From the NCBI RefSeq assembly GCF_040361195.1, contig NZ_APNE01000006.1: 64,000 bases of DNA. One strand, given 5' to 3'. The stretch comes from Salinisphaera hydrothermalis (GTDB lineage Bacteria; Pseudomonadota; Gammaproteobacteria; Nevskiales; Salinisphaeraceae). Both the position numbers and the translations under genes were made by a program. Under the pieces are notes generated by a model. That model did no database searches. It had not been told where the DNA came from and saw only the letters and a program-made list of their open reading frames with translations. Below, piece by piece: positions 53,219 through 62,252 of this stretch; the first letter of the stretch is position 1, and every line of letters starts with the position of its first letter.

Positions 53219-53850
53219 GTCGGGCGCGCGCACAGCACGGCTTCACGCTGGTCGAACTACTGGTGGCCATGGCCGTGTTCGCCGTGATGGCGGCGATTGC
53301 CTACGGCGGCCTATCGTCGGTGATCAATACCCGCGATTCGATCGATGCCGCCCTGGATCGAAGCAAGACCCTGCAAATGGCGACCTGGCGCCTGCAGCAA
53401 GACATCGAACAGGTCGTAGACCGACCGACCCGCAATCGTTTTGGCGATGCCGAACCGGCCGTGATGGGCAGCGCCGACACGGGTCTCACGATCACGCGAG
53501 ACGGCTGGCCGAATCCGCTAGCCGAGCCGCGCTCGACGCTGCAGCGAGTGCATTACCGGCTCGATCCCGACGGCCATCTGGTGCGGTCCTATTATCGCGT
53601 GCTCGACCAGGCGCAGGACAGCGAGCCGGTCGACGCCGATCTGTTGAGCGGTGTGACCCAGCTGGAATGGCGATTTCTGGACAAGAACGGCCAGTGGCAG
53701 GACCGCTGGCCGCCGGACAACACCGGCTCGGTCTCCAGTACCGCCGACGAGGCTTCCCACCCGCCTCCGATTGCCATCGAGCTGCGCCTGGATACCAAGA
53801 CTTGGGGCCATTTGCGCCTGCTGTTCGCATTGCCGGGAGCTCATCTGTGA
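53215..53850 (+). CDS. gspJ: Type II secretion minor pseudopilin GspJ
   Basis: The leader precedes GFTLVELLVAMAVFAVMAAI. The GspJ domain includes LQMATWRLQQDIEQVVDRP and YRVLDQAQDSEPVDADLLSG, with the middle block TQLEWRFLDKNGQWQDRWPP. GspJ sits with GspI and GspK in the tip complex. The ATG at 53215 overlaps the gspI stop, and its own stop overlaps the gspK GTG. Confidence 0.92.
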   Translation: MSRARAQHGFTLVELLVAMAVFAVMAAIAYGGLSSVINTRDSIDAALDRSKTLQMATWRLQQDIEQVVDRPTRNRFGDAEPAVMGSADTGLTITRDGWPNPLAEPRSTLQRVHYRLDPDGHLVRSYYRVLDQAQDSEPVDADLLSGVTQLEWRFLDKNGQWQDRWPPDNTGSVSSTADEASHPPPIAIELRLDTKTWGHLRLLFALPGAHL

Positions 53851-54782
53851 CCGCGCCCCGGTCACAACGCGGCATTGCCCTGCTCACGGCGATGCTGATC
53901 GTCGCGCTGGCCGCCATCATCAGCGCGGCCATGATTTCGCGCATGACGCTGGCCATGCACCGCTCCGGCAATATATGGAACGCCGAACAGGCGTGGTGGT
54001 ACGGCATCGGCATCGAGAACTGGTTGGGCACCAAACTGCGCGAGGATGCAAGGCATTCCAAGACCGACAATCTGCAGGAGCTATGGGCTCGGCCGGTGGA
54101 TTACCTGCCGATCGACGGCGGGTCGATCAGCGGACAGATCATCGATTTGCAGGGCCGCTTCAATCTGAACAATCTGGTGCTGGGCGATCCGAAAACATCC
54201 GAAGCCGAATTCGTGCGCCTGATCCAGGCGGTATCGGATACCGACGAGGTCACAGCCCGCACGATCGCCCAATCGGCTCACGACTGGATCGACTCCGACA
54301 TCAACCCGACCCGGCCTTACGGGGCCGAGGACGACTATTATCTCGGCCTGTCGCCCGCCTATCGCACCGGCAACACGCTTATGGTCAGCCCCAGCGAATT
54401 ACGGGCGGTGCGCGGCATGACGCCGCTGCTGTATCGTGAACTCGCGCCCTATATCAGCGCCCTGCCTACCGCGACCGCGATCAACGTGGATACCGCCCCG
54501 GCGCCGGTGCTACAGGCGATTGCCCAGCTGCCGCAGGGCACCGGCAAGAAACTGGTGGCCATGCGCTCCGGCTCGCCGTGGCAATCGATCAAGAGCTTTC
54601 GCGCGGCCAACCCCCTGGCCGGCCGCGATACCGACAAGGCATCGCTATCGGTCTCCACGCAGTATTTCCTGGTGGCCGGCCGGATCAAGGTCGGCGACGG
54701 TACGACCCAGTTCTACAGCGTGCTGCATCGCGACAGTTCCGGCGCGGTCAACGTCATACGCCAGGCCACCGGAGCGTACTGA
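53847..54782 (+). CDS. gspK: Type II secretion minor pseudopilin GspK
   Basis: I start at the GTG at 53847, which overlaps the gspJ stop and gives RGIALLTAMLIVALAAIISA as leader and transmembrane helix. As usual in GspK, the glutamate at position 5 is replaced. The large C-terminal domain has QGRFNLNNLVLGDP and WIDSDINPTRPYGAEDDYY, the insert that caps the pseudopilus tip. At 311 residues the length is normal. The longer frame starting at 53178 runs through gspJ in another frame and is not used. Confidence 0.92.
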   Translation: MTAPRSQRGIALLTAMLIVALAAIISAAMISRMTLAMHRSGNIWNAEQAWWYGIGIENWLGTKLREDARHSKTDNLQELWARPVDYLPIDGGSISGQIIDLQGRFNLNNLVLGDPKTSEAEFVRLIQAVSDTDEVTARTIAQSAHDWIDSDINPTRPYGAEDDYYLGLSPAYRTGNTLMVSPSELRAVRGMTPLLYRELAPYISALPTATAINVDTAPAPVLQAIAQLPQGTGKKLVAMRSGSPWQSIKSFRAANPLAGRDTDKASLSVSTQYFLVAGRIKVGDGTTQFYSVLHRDSSGAVNVIRQATGAY

Positions 54783-54920
54783 ATGAAGAAGCCGACTCCA
54801 GGACAACCGATGGCCGTACTTGCACCACATCACGACTCACCCGCCACGCGGACTGCGTTAGACTGCCGCCTCGGTTTGCTGCGCCCGGGGGTGGACGGGC
54901 GCACGGCTTGGGGGAACTGA
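54783..54920 (+). CDS. Possible 45-residue peptide between gspK and gspL
   Basis: An ATG follows the gspK stop directly and opens a frame that stops one base before the GTG of gspL. The peptide (MKKPTPGQPMAVLAPHHD...) is polar, has no membrane segment and matches no family I know. The exact fit between two operon genes suggests it may be translated, for example to couple gspL expression, but it could equally be leftover spacer. Confidence 0.25.
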   Translation: MKKPTPGQPMAVLAPHHDSPATRTALDCRLGLLRPGVDGRTAWGN

Positions 54921-54921
54921 C

Positions 54922-56145
54922 GTGGCCCAACGGCTGGCCTTGTATTTCGATGGACAGAGCGCGGCCTGGCTCGACGAGCAGCAGGGGTTGGCACGCGGCT
55001 CGCTGGATGATTTCGCGGCTACGGTCGACCTCGACGATCACGAGGTTGCGGTCGTCATTCCCGGCGAGGACGTGCTGCTGACCCGCGCGCCGCTGCCGCC
55101 GATCCGTTCGGCGGCACGCCGGCTGCAGGCCGCGCGTTACGCCCTTGAGGATCGCCTGGCCGGTCGCGTGGAGCAGCTCCACTTCGCCTTGATCGGCGCG
55201 CCCGATCGTGACGGCGAAACGCCGGTCGCAGTGATCGATCTCGATCGCATGACGGCCTTGTGTGACGCGCTCGATACGGCCGGCATCGATGCAGCGCGCA
55301 TCCTGCCCGATTACATGGCCCTGCCCGCCCCCGATACCGCGACCTGGCAGATCGCCGCCACCGAAGATCGCATCCTGACGCGCACGGACCCCGTCGCCGG
55401 CTTTGCCTGCGACGCCGACCTGTGGCCCGTCCTCGCGCCGGCGCTGGAAACCCCGGCCTCCGCTACGGTGCGCACGGCGGATACCGGGCGGGCCCGGCGA
55501 CTGCTCGACATCGACTGGGGTGAACAGGCCGAGGCGCCCGAGGCGGATGTTGTCGGCTTCCCGGATGCGGACGCCCTGTTGGCGAGCCTTCTGGCGCAGC
55601 CCGAGGCCCTACGCGGAGCGGTGAATCTGCGCCAGGGCGCGTTCGCGCGGCGGTCGCAGTTTCAGTCGCAATGGCGACCGTTGGTACTGACCGGCGCCCT
55701 GGCGGCCACGTGGCTCGTCGTGGCGATCTTCGCGCGCGGGATCGAGACCTGGCAGCTCGACCAACGCATCGATGCGCTTCATCAGCAAACCCTGGCAGCT
55801 TTCCACGACGCTTTTCCCGGGGTGCAGAACATCAACGATCTGCGGGTACAGGCCGAGCAAGGCATTCAACAACTTCGGGGCACCGGTGGCGCTGGCGGCC
55901 TGTTTCCGCTGGTGCAAGCGGTCGCGGCCGTTGCCGGCCAGACCGACGATCTGCAAGTACAGTCCATGCAATATCGCAACGGCAAGCTCGGCCTGAGCCT
56001 TAACGGCAAGAACGTGCAGTCGGTGGAAACGCTGCGTGCCGGCTTTGCCCAACGCAACGGCATCCAGCTTTCGGTCCAGAGCGCGGACGCCAGTGCTTCG
56101 GGTGTCCAGATCCAGGCGACGGTCAGCCAGGGAGCGAGCTCGTGA
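54922..56145 (+). CDS. gspL: Type II secretion protein GspL
   Basis: The cytoplasmic N-terminal domain (about residues 1-240) has the actin-like GspL pattern AQRLALYFDGQSAAWLDEQQ, VVIPGEDVLLTRAPLP and ARYALEDRLA. One membrane segment lies at about 253-272 (WRPLVLTGALAATWLVVAIFA). The periplasmic ferredoxin-like domain follows (about 290-407). GspL recruits GspE to the membrane and binds GspM. The GTG start follows GGGGGAA. Its stop overlaps the gspM start. Confidence 0.93.
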   Translation: MAQRLALYFDGQSAAWLDEQQGLARGSLDDFAATVDLDDHEVAVVIPGEDVLLTRAPLPPIRSAARRLQAARYALEDRLAGRVEQLHFALIGAPDRDGETPVAVIDLDRMTALCDALDTAGIDAARILPDYMALPAPDTATWQIAATEDRILTRTDPVAGFACDADLWPVLAPALETPASATVRTADTGRARRLLDIDWGEQAEAPEADVVGFPDADALLASLLAQPEALRGAVNLRQGAFARRSQFQSQWRPLVLTGALAATWLVVAIFARGIETWQLDQRIDALHQQTLAAFHDAFPGVQNINDLRVQAEQGIQQLRGTGGAGGLFPLVQAVAAVAGQTDDLQVQSMQYRNGKLGLSLNGKNVQSVETLRAGFAQRNGIQLSVQSADASASGVQIQATVSQGASS

Positions 56146-56645
56146 ACGCGGTCAAGGAATGGTTCTACGGCCTGGCCCCGCGCGAACGGGTCATGGTGTC
56201 CGCGGCCGCCGTCATGGTGTTGATCGCCATCTTCTATTACGGCCTGTGGCATCCGTTGAACACCGCGCTGGCCAACGCGCGCGAACAGGTCACGGCCGAA
56301 TCGAATCAGGCGCGCTGGATGCTCGGTATCCGCAACGAAGCCCAGCTGTTGCGCTCGTCCACGCACCACAGCGAACCCAAGGGCCAGAACGAATCGTTGC
56401 TCTCGATCGTGGATTCCACCAGCCGCGCCAACAACCTCGGTGGCGCCGTCACCCATATTCAGCCCAAAAACGACGACGAAGCGACCGTCACCCTCGACAA
56501 GGCCAACTTCAACCGCATGCTGTTCTGGCTGCGGACGCTACAAACCGATTATGGGGTGGTCGCCAGCGAAGCCACCATCTCGCGGGCCCAGGATGCGCCC
56601 GGCCAAGTCGAAGCTCGCCTGACCCTGGTGCGAGGGGGGCAATGA
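56142..56645 (+). CDS. gspM: Type II secretion protein GspM
   Basis: The GTG start gives a short cytoplasmic tail (KEWFYGLAPRERVMVS), one membrane segment (about residues 18-38) and a ferredoxin-like periplasmic domain ending with EATISRAQDAPGQVEARLTL. GspM binds and stabilises GspL in the inner-membrane platform. At 167 residues the size is typical. It overlaps gspL by four bases and gspN by four bases. Confidence 0.9.
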   Translation: MNAVKEWFYGLAPRERVMVSAAAVMVLIAIFYYGLWHPLNTALANAREQVTAESNQARWMLGIRNEAQLLRSSTHHSEPKGQNESLLSIVDSTSRANNLGGAVTHIQPKNDDEATVTLDKANFNRMLFWLRTLQTDYGVVASEATISRAQDAPGQVEARLTLVRGGQ

Positions 56646-57400
56646 TGAACTGGCGGATCATGCGTTTCGTGATCGTCGGCGTGGTCGCTTTCGTCGTCGG
56701 GCTGGTGACTTATTTGCCGGCGTCGCTGGTCGCCGGGTGGGTCGCCGATGACACACCGGTCCACCTGCAAGGCGTTTCCGGCACCCTTTTGGACGGCCAG
56801 GCCGCCTATGCCTCGCTGCCCAACGGCGCGCTCAATAACGTGCGCTGGAACGTCCATCCCATGGCGTTCCTGTTGGGCCGCGTGTCGGCCACGGTGCGGG
56901 CCGACAGCGATCTCGGTCATATCGAGGGGCAGATTCATCGCAGCATCTTCGGCCGTAATACGCTGGACAACGTTCAGGGCGAAGCCACCATCGGCTGGCT
57001 CTCGGGGCTCGCCGGCTATACCTTCGTTCCCGTGTCGGGCCGGATCGGTCTGGATCTGGATCACGTGACGTTCGACGACAATCTCGACGTCAGCGCCCTC
57101 GACGGCACGATCCAACTCACCAACAGTCGCTGGGAACTGCTCAACCCGCCGCTCAAACTGGGGCGTTTCGAAGCCAAACTGGACCGCGGCGACCATGGTA
57201 TCCAGGCTCGTATACTCGACAGCACGGGGCCGCTGGCACTCACCGGCGATGTGCAACTCTCCGACAACCGTCGCTACGACCTGAACGTCAAGCTACGGGC
57301 CCGCGCGGGCGCCGACGATCGTCTCAAGCAGATCCTGCAACAGATCGGCCAACCGGACAGTCAGGGCTGGTACCACATCCAGGAACGCGGCTCGCTTTAG
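56642..57400 (+). CDS. gspN: Type II secretion protein GspN
   Basis: An inner-membrane helix (about residues 8-27) is followed by a beta-rich periplasmic domain with VHLQGVSGTLLDGQAAYASL and VRADSDLGHIEGQIHRSIF. This is the GspN pattern, a subunit found in only some T2SS and of unclear role. Two ATGs lie in tandem at 56642 and 56645; either could start the protein. Downstream, an imperfect hairpin near 57510-57536 followed by six T residues at 57549-57554 may end the operon. Confidence 0.88.
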   Translation: MMNWRIMRFVIVGVVAFVVGLVTYLPASLVAGWVADDTPVHLQGVSGTLLDGQAAYASLPNGALNNVRWNVHPMAFLLGRVSATVRADSDLGHIEGQIHRSIFGRNTLDNVQGEATIGWLSGLAGYTFVPVSGRIGLDLDHVTFDDNLDVSALDGTIQLTNSRWELLNPPLKLGRFEAKLDRGDHGIQARILDSTGPLALTGDVQLSDNRRYDLNVKLRARAGADDRLKQILQQIGQPDSQGWYHIQERGSL

Positions 57401-57552
57401 GGCCTATTGAGGTTTGCTCGGCCCCTGCGGCGAGCGAGAGCACTGTTCACCGGCAATACCGCGTTATAAGCACTGTTGCTCGTCGCCTAAGCGATGCCGT
57501 CACACGCCTCGCGGGCCGTGTTTGACGGAACCCGCGGGCGCATGGGCCTTTT

Positions 57553-58785
57553 TTAGCCGGCAGCGCTCATCGAGTGAGGCGCCACCGCAGTGGTCTCGTG
57601 CTGCTCATCCTCGCGATACAGATAATCACGGGTCAGCGGCACGATGTCGTTCTGATGCGCGAGCTGTACGTGATAAACCACCAGATCGCCGTAACGGAAG
57701 ATCGCTTCGCAACCCAGCAGGTAGAACTCCCACATCCGACAAAAGCGTTCGCCCAGCCGTTCGCGGAACACATCGCGCTGCGCCTGGAACCGCTCGTTCC
57801 ACGCGGCCAGCGTACGGGCGTAGTGCAGTCGCCACACTTCGAGGTCGGACAAGCACATCCCCGTCTTTTCGATGCAGGGCGCGAAATCCGACAGCGACGG
57901 GATGTAACCGCCCGGGAAAATATATTTCTGGATCCAGGTTCGGCTGTCCCGGGGCGGCACCCCGTTGCGGGCGATGAAATGGATCAGGCTGCGCCCGTCC
58001 GGCTTGAGCAACCGCGCCACCTGGTCGAAAAAGGTCTGATATTGCGGCCGGCCGACGTGCTCGAACATCCCGACCGATACGATGGCGTCGTAGCGGCCCT
58101 GATGCTCGCGATAATCCTCCTTGAGGAAGGTTACGCGGTGGCTCAGGCCGAGCGCCTCGGCGCGCTTGCGGGCATGATCGTACTGGTCGTTCGACAGCGT
58201 GAGGCCGACCACATCGACATCGTATTCGCGGGCCAGAAACAGCGCCATGCCGCCCCAGCCGCAGCCGATGTCCAGTACTTTCTGACCCGGTTCCAGCAAC
58301 AGCTTACGGCCGATATGCGCCAGCTTGGCGCGCTGGGCCTCGTCCAGCGACATGTCGTCGCGTTCGAAATAGCCGCAGGAATACTGCATTTCCGGGTCGA
58401 GGAAACGCTGGAAAAGCTCGTTGTCGATGTCGTAGTGATGCTGGACGTTGCGCTCGGAACGCATGCGATTGTTCATTTCCGATACGCCGCGAAACGCCCG
58501 CCGGGCGAGATCCACCAGTCGATTCGACTCGAAATTGTTGGCGTTGGCGAAATACAGTTGAAACACGGCCTGTAGCCCGCCTTCGCCGGGCCACCAGTCG
58601 CCGTCCATATACGCTTCGCCGAAGGCCATCTCCGGGTCGGCCATCAAGCGCGTGATCACTTTGCGATTCCGCAGATGAACATGCGCGACCGGCTCGCCCG
58701 AACCGTAACGCGCCTGTTGACCGTCGGCATGGTGGAGAACCAGGGTGCCTCGGCTGATGAAACGCTCGAACAGACTACTCTTCAC
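57553..58785 (-). CDS. cfa: Cyclopropane-fatty-acyl-phospholipid synthase
   Basis: The methyltransferase domain starts after an N-terminal lipid-binding region. It has VLDIGCGWGGMALFLAREY as SAM motif I and, upstream, the substrate block HYDIDNELFQRFLDPEMQYSCGYF; YIFPGGYIPSLSDFAPCIEK lies downstream. Cfa moves a methylene group from SAM to the cis double bond of membrane phospholipid chains, hardening the membrane in stationary phase or acid stress. At 410 residues the length is normal. It is convergent with gspN and divergent from the MDR dehydrogenase gene. Confidence 0.95.
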   Translation of the reverse strand: MKSSLFERFISRGTLVLHHADGQQARYGSGEPVAHVHLRNRKVITRLMADPEMAFGEAYMDGDWWPGEGGLQAVFQLYFANANNFESNRLVDLARRAFRGVSEMNNRMRSERNVQHHYDIDNELFQRFLDPEMQYSCGYFERDDMSLDEAQRAKLAHIGRKLLLEPGQKVLDIGCGWGGMALFLAREYDVDVVGLTLSNDQYDHARKRAEALGLSHRVTFLKEDYREHQGRYDAIVSVGMFEHVGRPQYQTFFDQVARLLKPDGRSLIHFIARNGVPPRDSRTWIQKYIFPGGYIPSLSDFAPCIEKTGMCLSDLEVWRLHYARTLAAWNERFQAQRDVFRERLGERFCRMWEFYLLGCEAIFRYGDLVVYHVQLAHQNDIVPLTRDYLYREDEQHETTAVAPHSMSAAG

Positions 58786-58845
58786 GACCCAATCCCTTTG
58801 GCCCGGCTTCAGCCGGCCGAACCCCGTCCAATTATTCCCTTAAAA

Positions 58846-58873
58846 TACAACTTAGGCTGCGTGAGTGTATAGT
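58846..58873 (+). promoter_or_regulatory. Possible promoter of the pterin-like gene cluster
   Basis: TACAAC (58846-58851) and TATAGT (58868-58873) are spaced by 16 bases, upstream of the MDR dehydrogenase gene at 58952. The cfa gene starts in the opposite direction at 58785, so this 166-base gap holds promoters for both. Confidence 0.3.
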
Positions 58874-58951
58874 GCAGCCGGGCGCGTCCGCGTCTAGTCA
58901 AGCGCCCGTCGAGGGCTTAGTGTTGATGACCCGCTCCATCGCCCGGTCATC

Positions 58952-59956
58952 ATGACTGCCGATATTGCCCGAGCACTTTGGCTCGTGCCGCCACGGCACG
59001 CCGAGTTGCGTACCGAGTTTCTGGCCACGCCTGGTAGCGACGAACTGCGCATCCGGACGTGCTTCTCGGCGATCAGTCGGGGCACCGAAACCCTAGTTTA
59101 TGACGGTGCTGTGCCGGAAAGCGAATACCAGCGCATGCGCGCGCCGTTTCAGGCCGGCGAGCTGCCGGGCCCGGTCAAGCACGGCTACGCCAATGTCGGC
59201 GTTGTGGAGGCCGGGCCGGCGGCCTGGCGCGGCCGCTATGTATTCTGTCTTTATCCACACCAGACCCATTACGTCGTGCCCGTGGACGCGGTCATATCGG
59301 TACCGGCGAACGTCCCTCCCGCGCGCGCGGTGCTCGCGGCCAATATGGAAACCGCGGTCAACGCACTCTGGGACGCCGGACCGCGGATCGGCGATCGCGT
59401 CAGCGTGGTAGGGGCCGGGGTGATCGGCAGTCTAGTCGCCGGACTGTGTGCCCGCCTGCCCGGCGTCGAGGTCGAACTCGTGGATATCGACAGCGAGCGC
59501 GCCCGAATCGCCACGGCGCTCGGCGCGGTTTTCGCGGCGCCGGATCGCGCGCAACGGGGCCGCGATCTCGTTTTTCATGCCAGCGCGAGCGCCGCCGGCC
59601 TCAACACGGCCCTCGACCTGGCCGGCACCGAAGCCGAAGTCATTGAACTAAGCTGGTTCGGAAGCCATCCGACGACGGTCGCACTCGGCGGCGCTTTCCA
59701 TTCCCAGCGTCTGACGCTGCGGGCCAGCCAGGTCGGTACCGTATCGCCGGCCCGCGCCGCCCGCTGGGATCATGGCCGCCGCCTGGCTCTGGCACTCGAG
59801 CTGTGTGCCGATCCCCGATTCGACGTATTGTTCGCCGTGGATGCCGCGTTCGACGACTTGCCCGCCGTGATGGCGCGGCTGGCCGAGTCGACCGATCGTA
59901 CGCTGTGTCAGCGTATCGTCTACTCCGAGACTCAGGATTCGTCATGTTCCACCTGA
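58952..59956 (+). CDS. Zinc-type MDR dehydrogenase/reductase
   Basis: The protein is a medium-chain dehydrogenase/reductase with the NAD(P) motif VSVVGAGVIGSLVAGLCARL (about residues 151-170) and the usual GroES-like N-terminal half (FSAISRGTETLVYDG, GYANVGVVEAG). The N-terminal catalytic-zinc cysteine is replaced by serine in this pattern, and no structural-zinc cysteine cluster is visible, so it may be a non-zinc or pterin-type reductase. It is the first gene of a tight unit with a PTPS-like protein, a glycosyltransferase and a methyltransferase. I infer a role in reducing a pathway intermediate; the substrate is unknown. Confidence 0.82.
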   Translation: MTADIARALWLVPPRHAELRTEFLATPGSDELRIRTCFSAISRGTETLVYDGAVPESEYQRMRAPFQAGELPGPVKHGYANVGVVEAGPAAWRGRYVFCLYPHQTHYVVPVDAVISVPANVPPARAVLAANMETAVNALWDAGPRIGDRVSVVGAGVIGSLVAGLCARLPGVEVELVDIDSERARIATALGAVFAAPDRAQRGRDLVFHASASAAGLNTALDLAGTEAEVIELSWFGSHPTTVALGGAFHSQRLTLRASQVGTVSPARAARWDHGRRLALALELCADPRFDVLFAVDAAFDDLPAVMARLAESTDRTLCQRIVYSETQDSSCST

Positions 59957-60342
59957 CCGTGCGCGATCACGTCATGATCGCCCACAGTTTCTCAAGCCCG
60001 ACCTTCGGCCCGGCGCAGGCGCTGCACGGCGCCACCTACGTCGTGGATGTCACCTTCTACCGCGAGGCGCTCGACGCCGACGACCTGGTGGTCGACATCG
60101 GGGCCGCCTCGTCGGCGCTGTCCGCGGTACTCGCCGAATTCAATCTGTGCAACCTGGACGACAATCCGGCCCTGGCCGGCCACAACACGACCACCGAATA
60201 CATGGCCGGCATCATCTTTTCGCGCATGAAGCAGGCCATTGCCGAGGGCCGGCTGGGTGAAAACGCAGCCGGTCTGTCCCGCATGGGCGTGCGCCTGTCG
60301 GAGTCGCATATCGCCTGGGCCGGATACGAGGCCGAACTGTGA
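59944..60342 (+). CDS. 6-pyruvoyltetrahydropterin-synthase-like protein with altered active site
   Basis: The 132-residue protein follows the PTPS/QueD fold: AHSFSSPTFGPAQALHGATY at the metal site, VVDIGAASSALSAVLAEF, then LDDNPALAGHNTTTEYMAG. Key residues differ. The zinc motif HGH reads H28-G-A30, the catalytic cysteine four residues before it is A24, and the Asp-His pair of QueD (LDH) reads N67-L68. The first zinc histidine (H14) and the pterin-anchoring glutamate (E120) remain. It therefore probably binds a pterin-like ligand but does not do standard QueD or PTPS chemistry. It overlaps the dehydrogenase gene by 13 bases and the next gene by four. Confidence 0.82.
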   Translation: MFHLTVRDHVMIAHSFSSPTFGPAQALHGATYVVDVTFYREALDADDLVVDIGAASSALSAVLAEFNLCNLDDNPALAGHNTTTEYMAGIIFSRMKQAIAEGRLGENAAGLSRMGVRLSESHIAWAGYEAEL

Positions 60343-61397
60343 AATCGACCGTATTCCTGGTTGCGGGCGACCCGGAACAATATACCGGCGGCTATATCTA
60401 CGACGCCCGGATCACGCGCGCCATGACGGCCGCCGGGCGCCCGATCGAGACTATCGGACTGGCCGGGCAGTTTCCTGAAGCTAACGCGGCTGCCGCGGAC
60501 GCGCTGGGCGCTGCCCTCGCGGCGCGAGCCGATGGCCAAACGGTGATCGTGGACGGGCTTGTGTTCGGCGCCCTGCCCGACGTCATCGAACGCGAATCCC
60601 AGCGCTTGCGGCTGGTGGCCCTCGTCCATCATCCGCTGGCCGACGAATCCGGCATCGACGGCGCGTTGGCCGATCGTTTGTTCGCCAGCGAACGCCGCGC
60701 GCTCGCCCACGCAGCCCACGTGATCGTGACCAGCGCCTTCACTGCACGGCGTCTTGTCGCGGCCTACGGCGTCGCACGCCACGATCTCGATATCGTCGAA
60801 CCGGGGCTGGACAAGCCCGCACAGCTCGCGCCGCGAACCCGCACCGATACGCCGCGCCTGCTCTGTGTGGCCAGCCTCATTCCGCGCAAGGGCCATACCG
60901 TGCTGATCGAAGCGCTGGCTCAGCTCACCGATCTCGACTGGCGCTGCGACTGCATCGGCGACATCGAGCGCGACCCGGACTGTGTGAATGACGTCCGTCA
61001 GGCCATCGAACGCCATGGGCTCGGGGCGCGCGTACATCTGACCGGCAGCCGCCCGCCAGCCACGCTCTCGGCCGCCTATACCGGCGCCGACCTGTTCGTA
61101 CTGCCCTCTTATTACGAGGGCTACGGCATGGTCGTAACGGAAGCCCTGGCCCACGGCCTGCCGGTGATCACGACTACTGGAGGCGCACTCGCCGACACGC
61201 TGCCCGACGACGCCGGCGTCGCCGTCCCGCCCGGCGACGCCGAAATGCTCGCCGACAGTCTGCGTCGACTGCTATCGGACCCCGAGGCATACGATGCCCT
61301 CGCGGCCGGAGCAAAGCGTGCGGCAGCCGCTCTGCCCGACTGGGATCAGGCGGGGGCGCGCTTTGCCGGCGTGCTCGATCGCATCGAACGCGCATGA
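60339..61397 (+). CDS. GT4-family glycosyltransferase
   Basis: The GT-B fold is clear: FLVAGDPEQYTGGYIYDARI at the start, the sugar-nucleotide half with LLCVASLIPRKGHTVLIEAL and HLTGSRPPATLSAAY, then the signature SYYEGYGMVVTEALAHGLPV with the E-x7-E donor-binding pair. GT4 enzymes transfer a sugar to an acceptor with retention of anomeric configuration. It has no membrane anchor, so the acceptor is probably soluble. The GTG start overlaps the PTPS-like gene and its stop overlaps the methyltransferase gene, so it belongs to the same unit. Sugar and acceptor are unknown. Confidence 0.88.
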   Translation: MKSTVFLVAGDPEQYTGGYIYDARITRAMTAAGRPIETIGLAGQFPEANAAAADALGAALAARADGQTVIVDGLVFGALPDVIERESQRLRLVALVHHPLADESGIDGALADRLFASERRALAHAAHVIVTSAFTARRLVAAYGVARHDLDIVEPGLDKPAQLAPRTRTDTPRLLCVASLIPRKGHTVLIEALAQLTDLDWRCDCIGDIERDPDCVNDVRQAIERHGLGARVHLTGSRPPATLSAAYTGADLFVLPSYYEGYGMVVTEALAHGLPVITTTGGALADTLPDDAGVAVPPGDAEMLADSLRRLLSDPEAYDALAAGAKRAAAALPDWDQAGARFAGVLDRIERA

Positions 61398-62251
61398 AAG
61401 CCCCTCTCCCGGCCGATGGCTCCCGATTCACCGGTGACTGGCTGTCGCTACGCGAAGCGATGGATCATCGCAGCCGAGCACACGGGCTCGCCGGGTTCGC
61501 GGCCCACCACTTGGCGGCCCGTTACGGCCCCCGGCGCGCCCGCGTCATCGATCTCGGTGCCGGCAGCGGCTCCAATCTGCGTTATCTGAAGCCTCGCCTG
61601 GGCGGCCGGATCGACTGGCATCTGCTCGATCAGGATCGCGACCTGTTGAACGCGGCCGTTCGCGATGCGCCGAAAGGAGCGGAAGACGACGACCACCACA
61701 TCGCCGCCGAAGTATTCGATCTGCGCGGCCCGCTGGCGCCGAGGCTCGCGGGCGCCGATCTGGTGACGGCCTCGGCATTGCTCGATCTCGTATCGGCCGA
61801 CTGGGTGTCGCGTTTCGTCGACGCCTGCGCCACGGCTCGCGCCGCGGTGCTGATCGCCGTCAGCATCGACGGCCGCCTCGAATTCACCGATGTCGACCCG
61901 AGCGACGCGCTCGTGCGTCGCACCCTCGCCCGCGACCAGGCGCGCGACAAGGGGCTGGGCCCGGCACTCGGCGCCGCTGCGCCGGGGGTTTTGATCGACG
62001 CGCTAACCCGGCGGGGTTATGCAATCACCGTGCAACCGAGCGACTGGCATATCGACGCCACCGATGCCGCGCTGGCACGCGCGCTCATCACGGGCTGGCG
62101 CGACGCGGCCATAAGCCAGTGTCCGGCCGAAGCTGGGCGAATCCGCGGCTGGGCCGAGCAGCGCATCGATGGCATCGCCACGGGCGCGAGCGCATTACGG
62201 GTCGGCCATGTCGACATTCTAGGGCTGCCGGGGCGCGAGCCGTTGGGCTGA
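61394..62251 (+). CDS. SAM-dependent class I methyltransferase
   Basis: The Rossmann-fold SAM site has RVIDLGAGSGSNLRYLKPRL (about residues 50-69), the acidic pair LLDQDRD (about 77-83) and the later block DLVTASALLDLVSADWV. The C-terminal half is variable and probably binds the acceptor. At 285 residues it is a small-molecule type. The start overlaps the glycosyltransferase stop by four bases, so it acts with it. Its stop lies two bases from the convergent RibD-like gene. Confidence 0.85.
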   Translation: MKAPLPADGSRFTGDWLSLREAMDHRSRAHGLAGFAAHHLAARYGPRRARVIDLGAGSGSNLRYLKPRLGGRIDWHLLDQDRDLLNAAVRDAPKGAEDDDHHIAAEVFDLRGPLAPRLAGADLVTASALLDLVSADWVSRFVDACATARAAVLIAVSIDGRLEFTDVDPSDALVRRTLARDQARDKGLGPALGAAAPGVLIDALTRRGYAITVQPSDWHIDATDAALARALITGWRDAAISQCPAEAGRIRGWAEQRIDGIATGASALRVGHVDILGLPGREPLG

Positions 62252-62252
62252 C

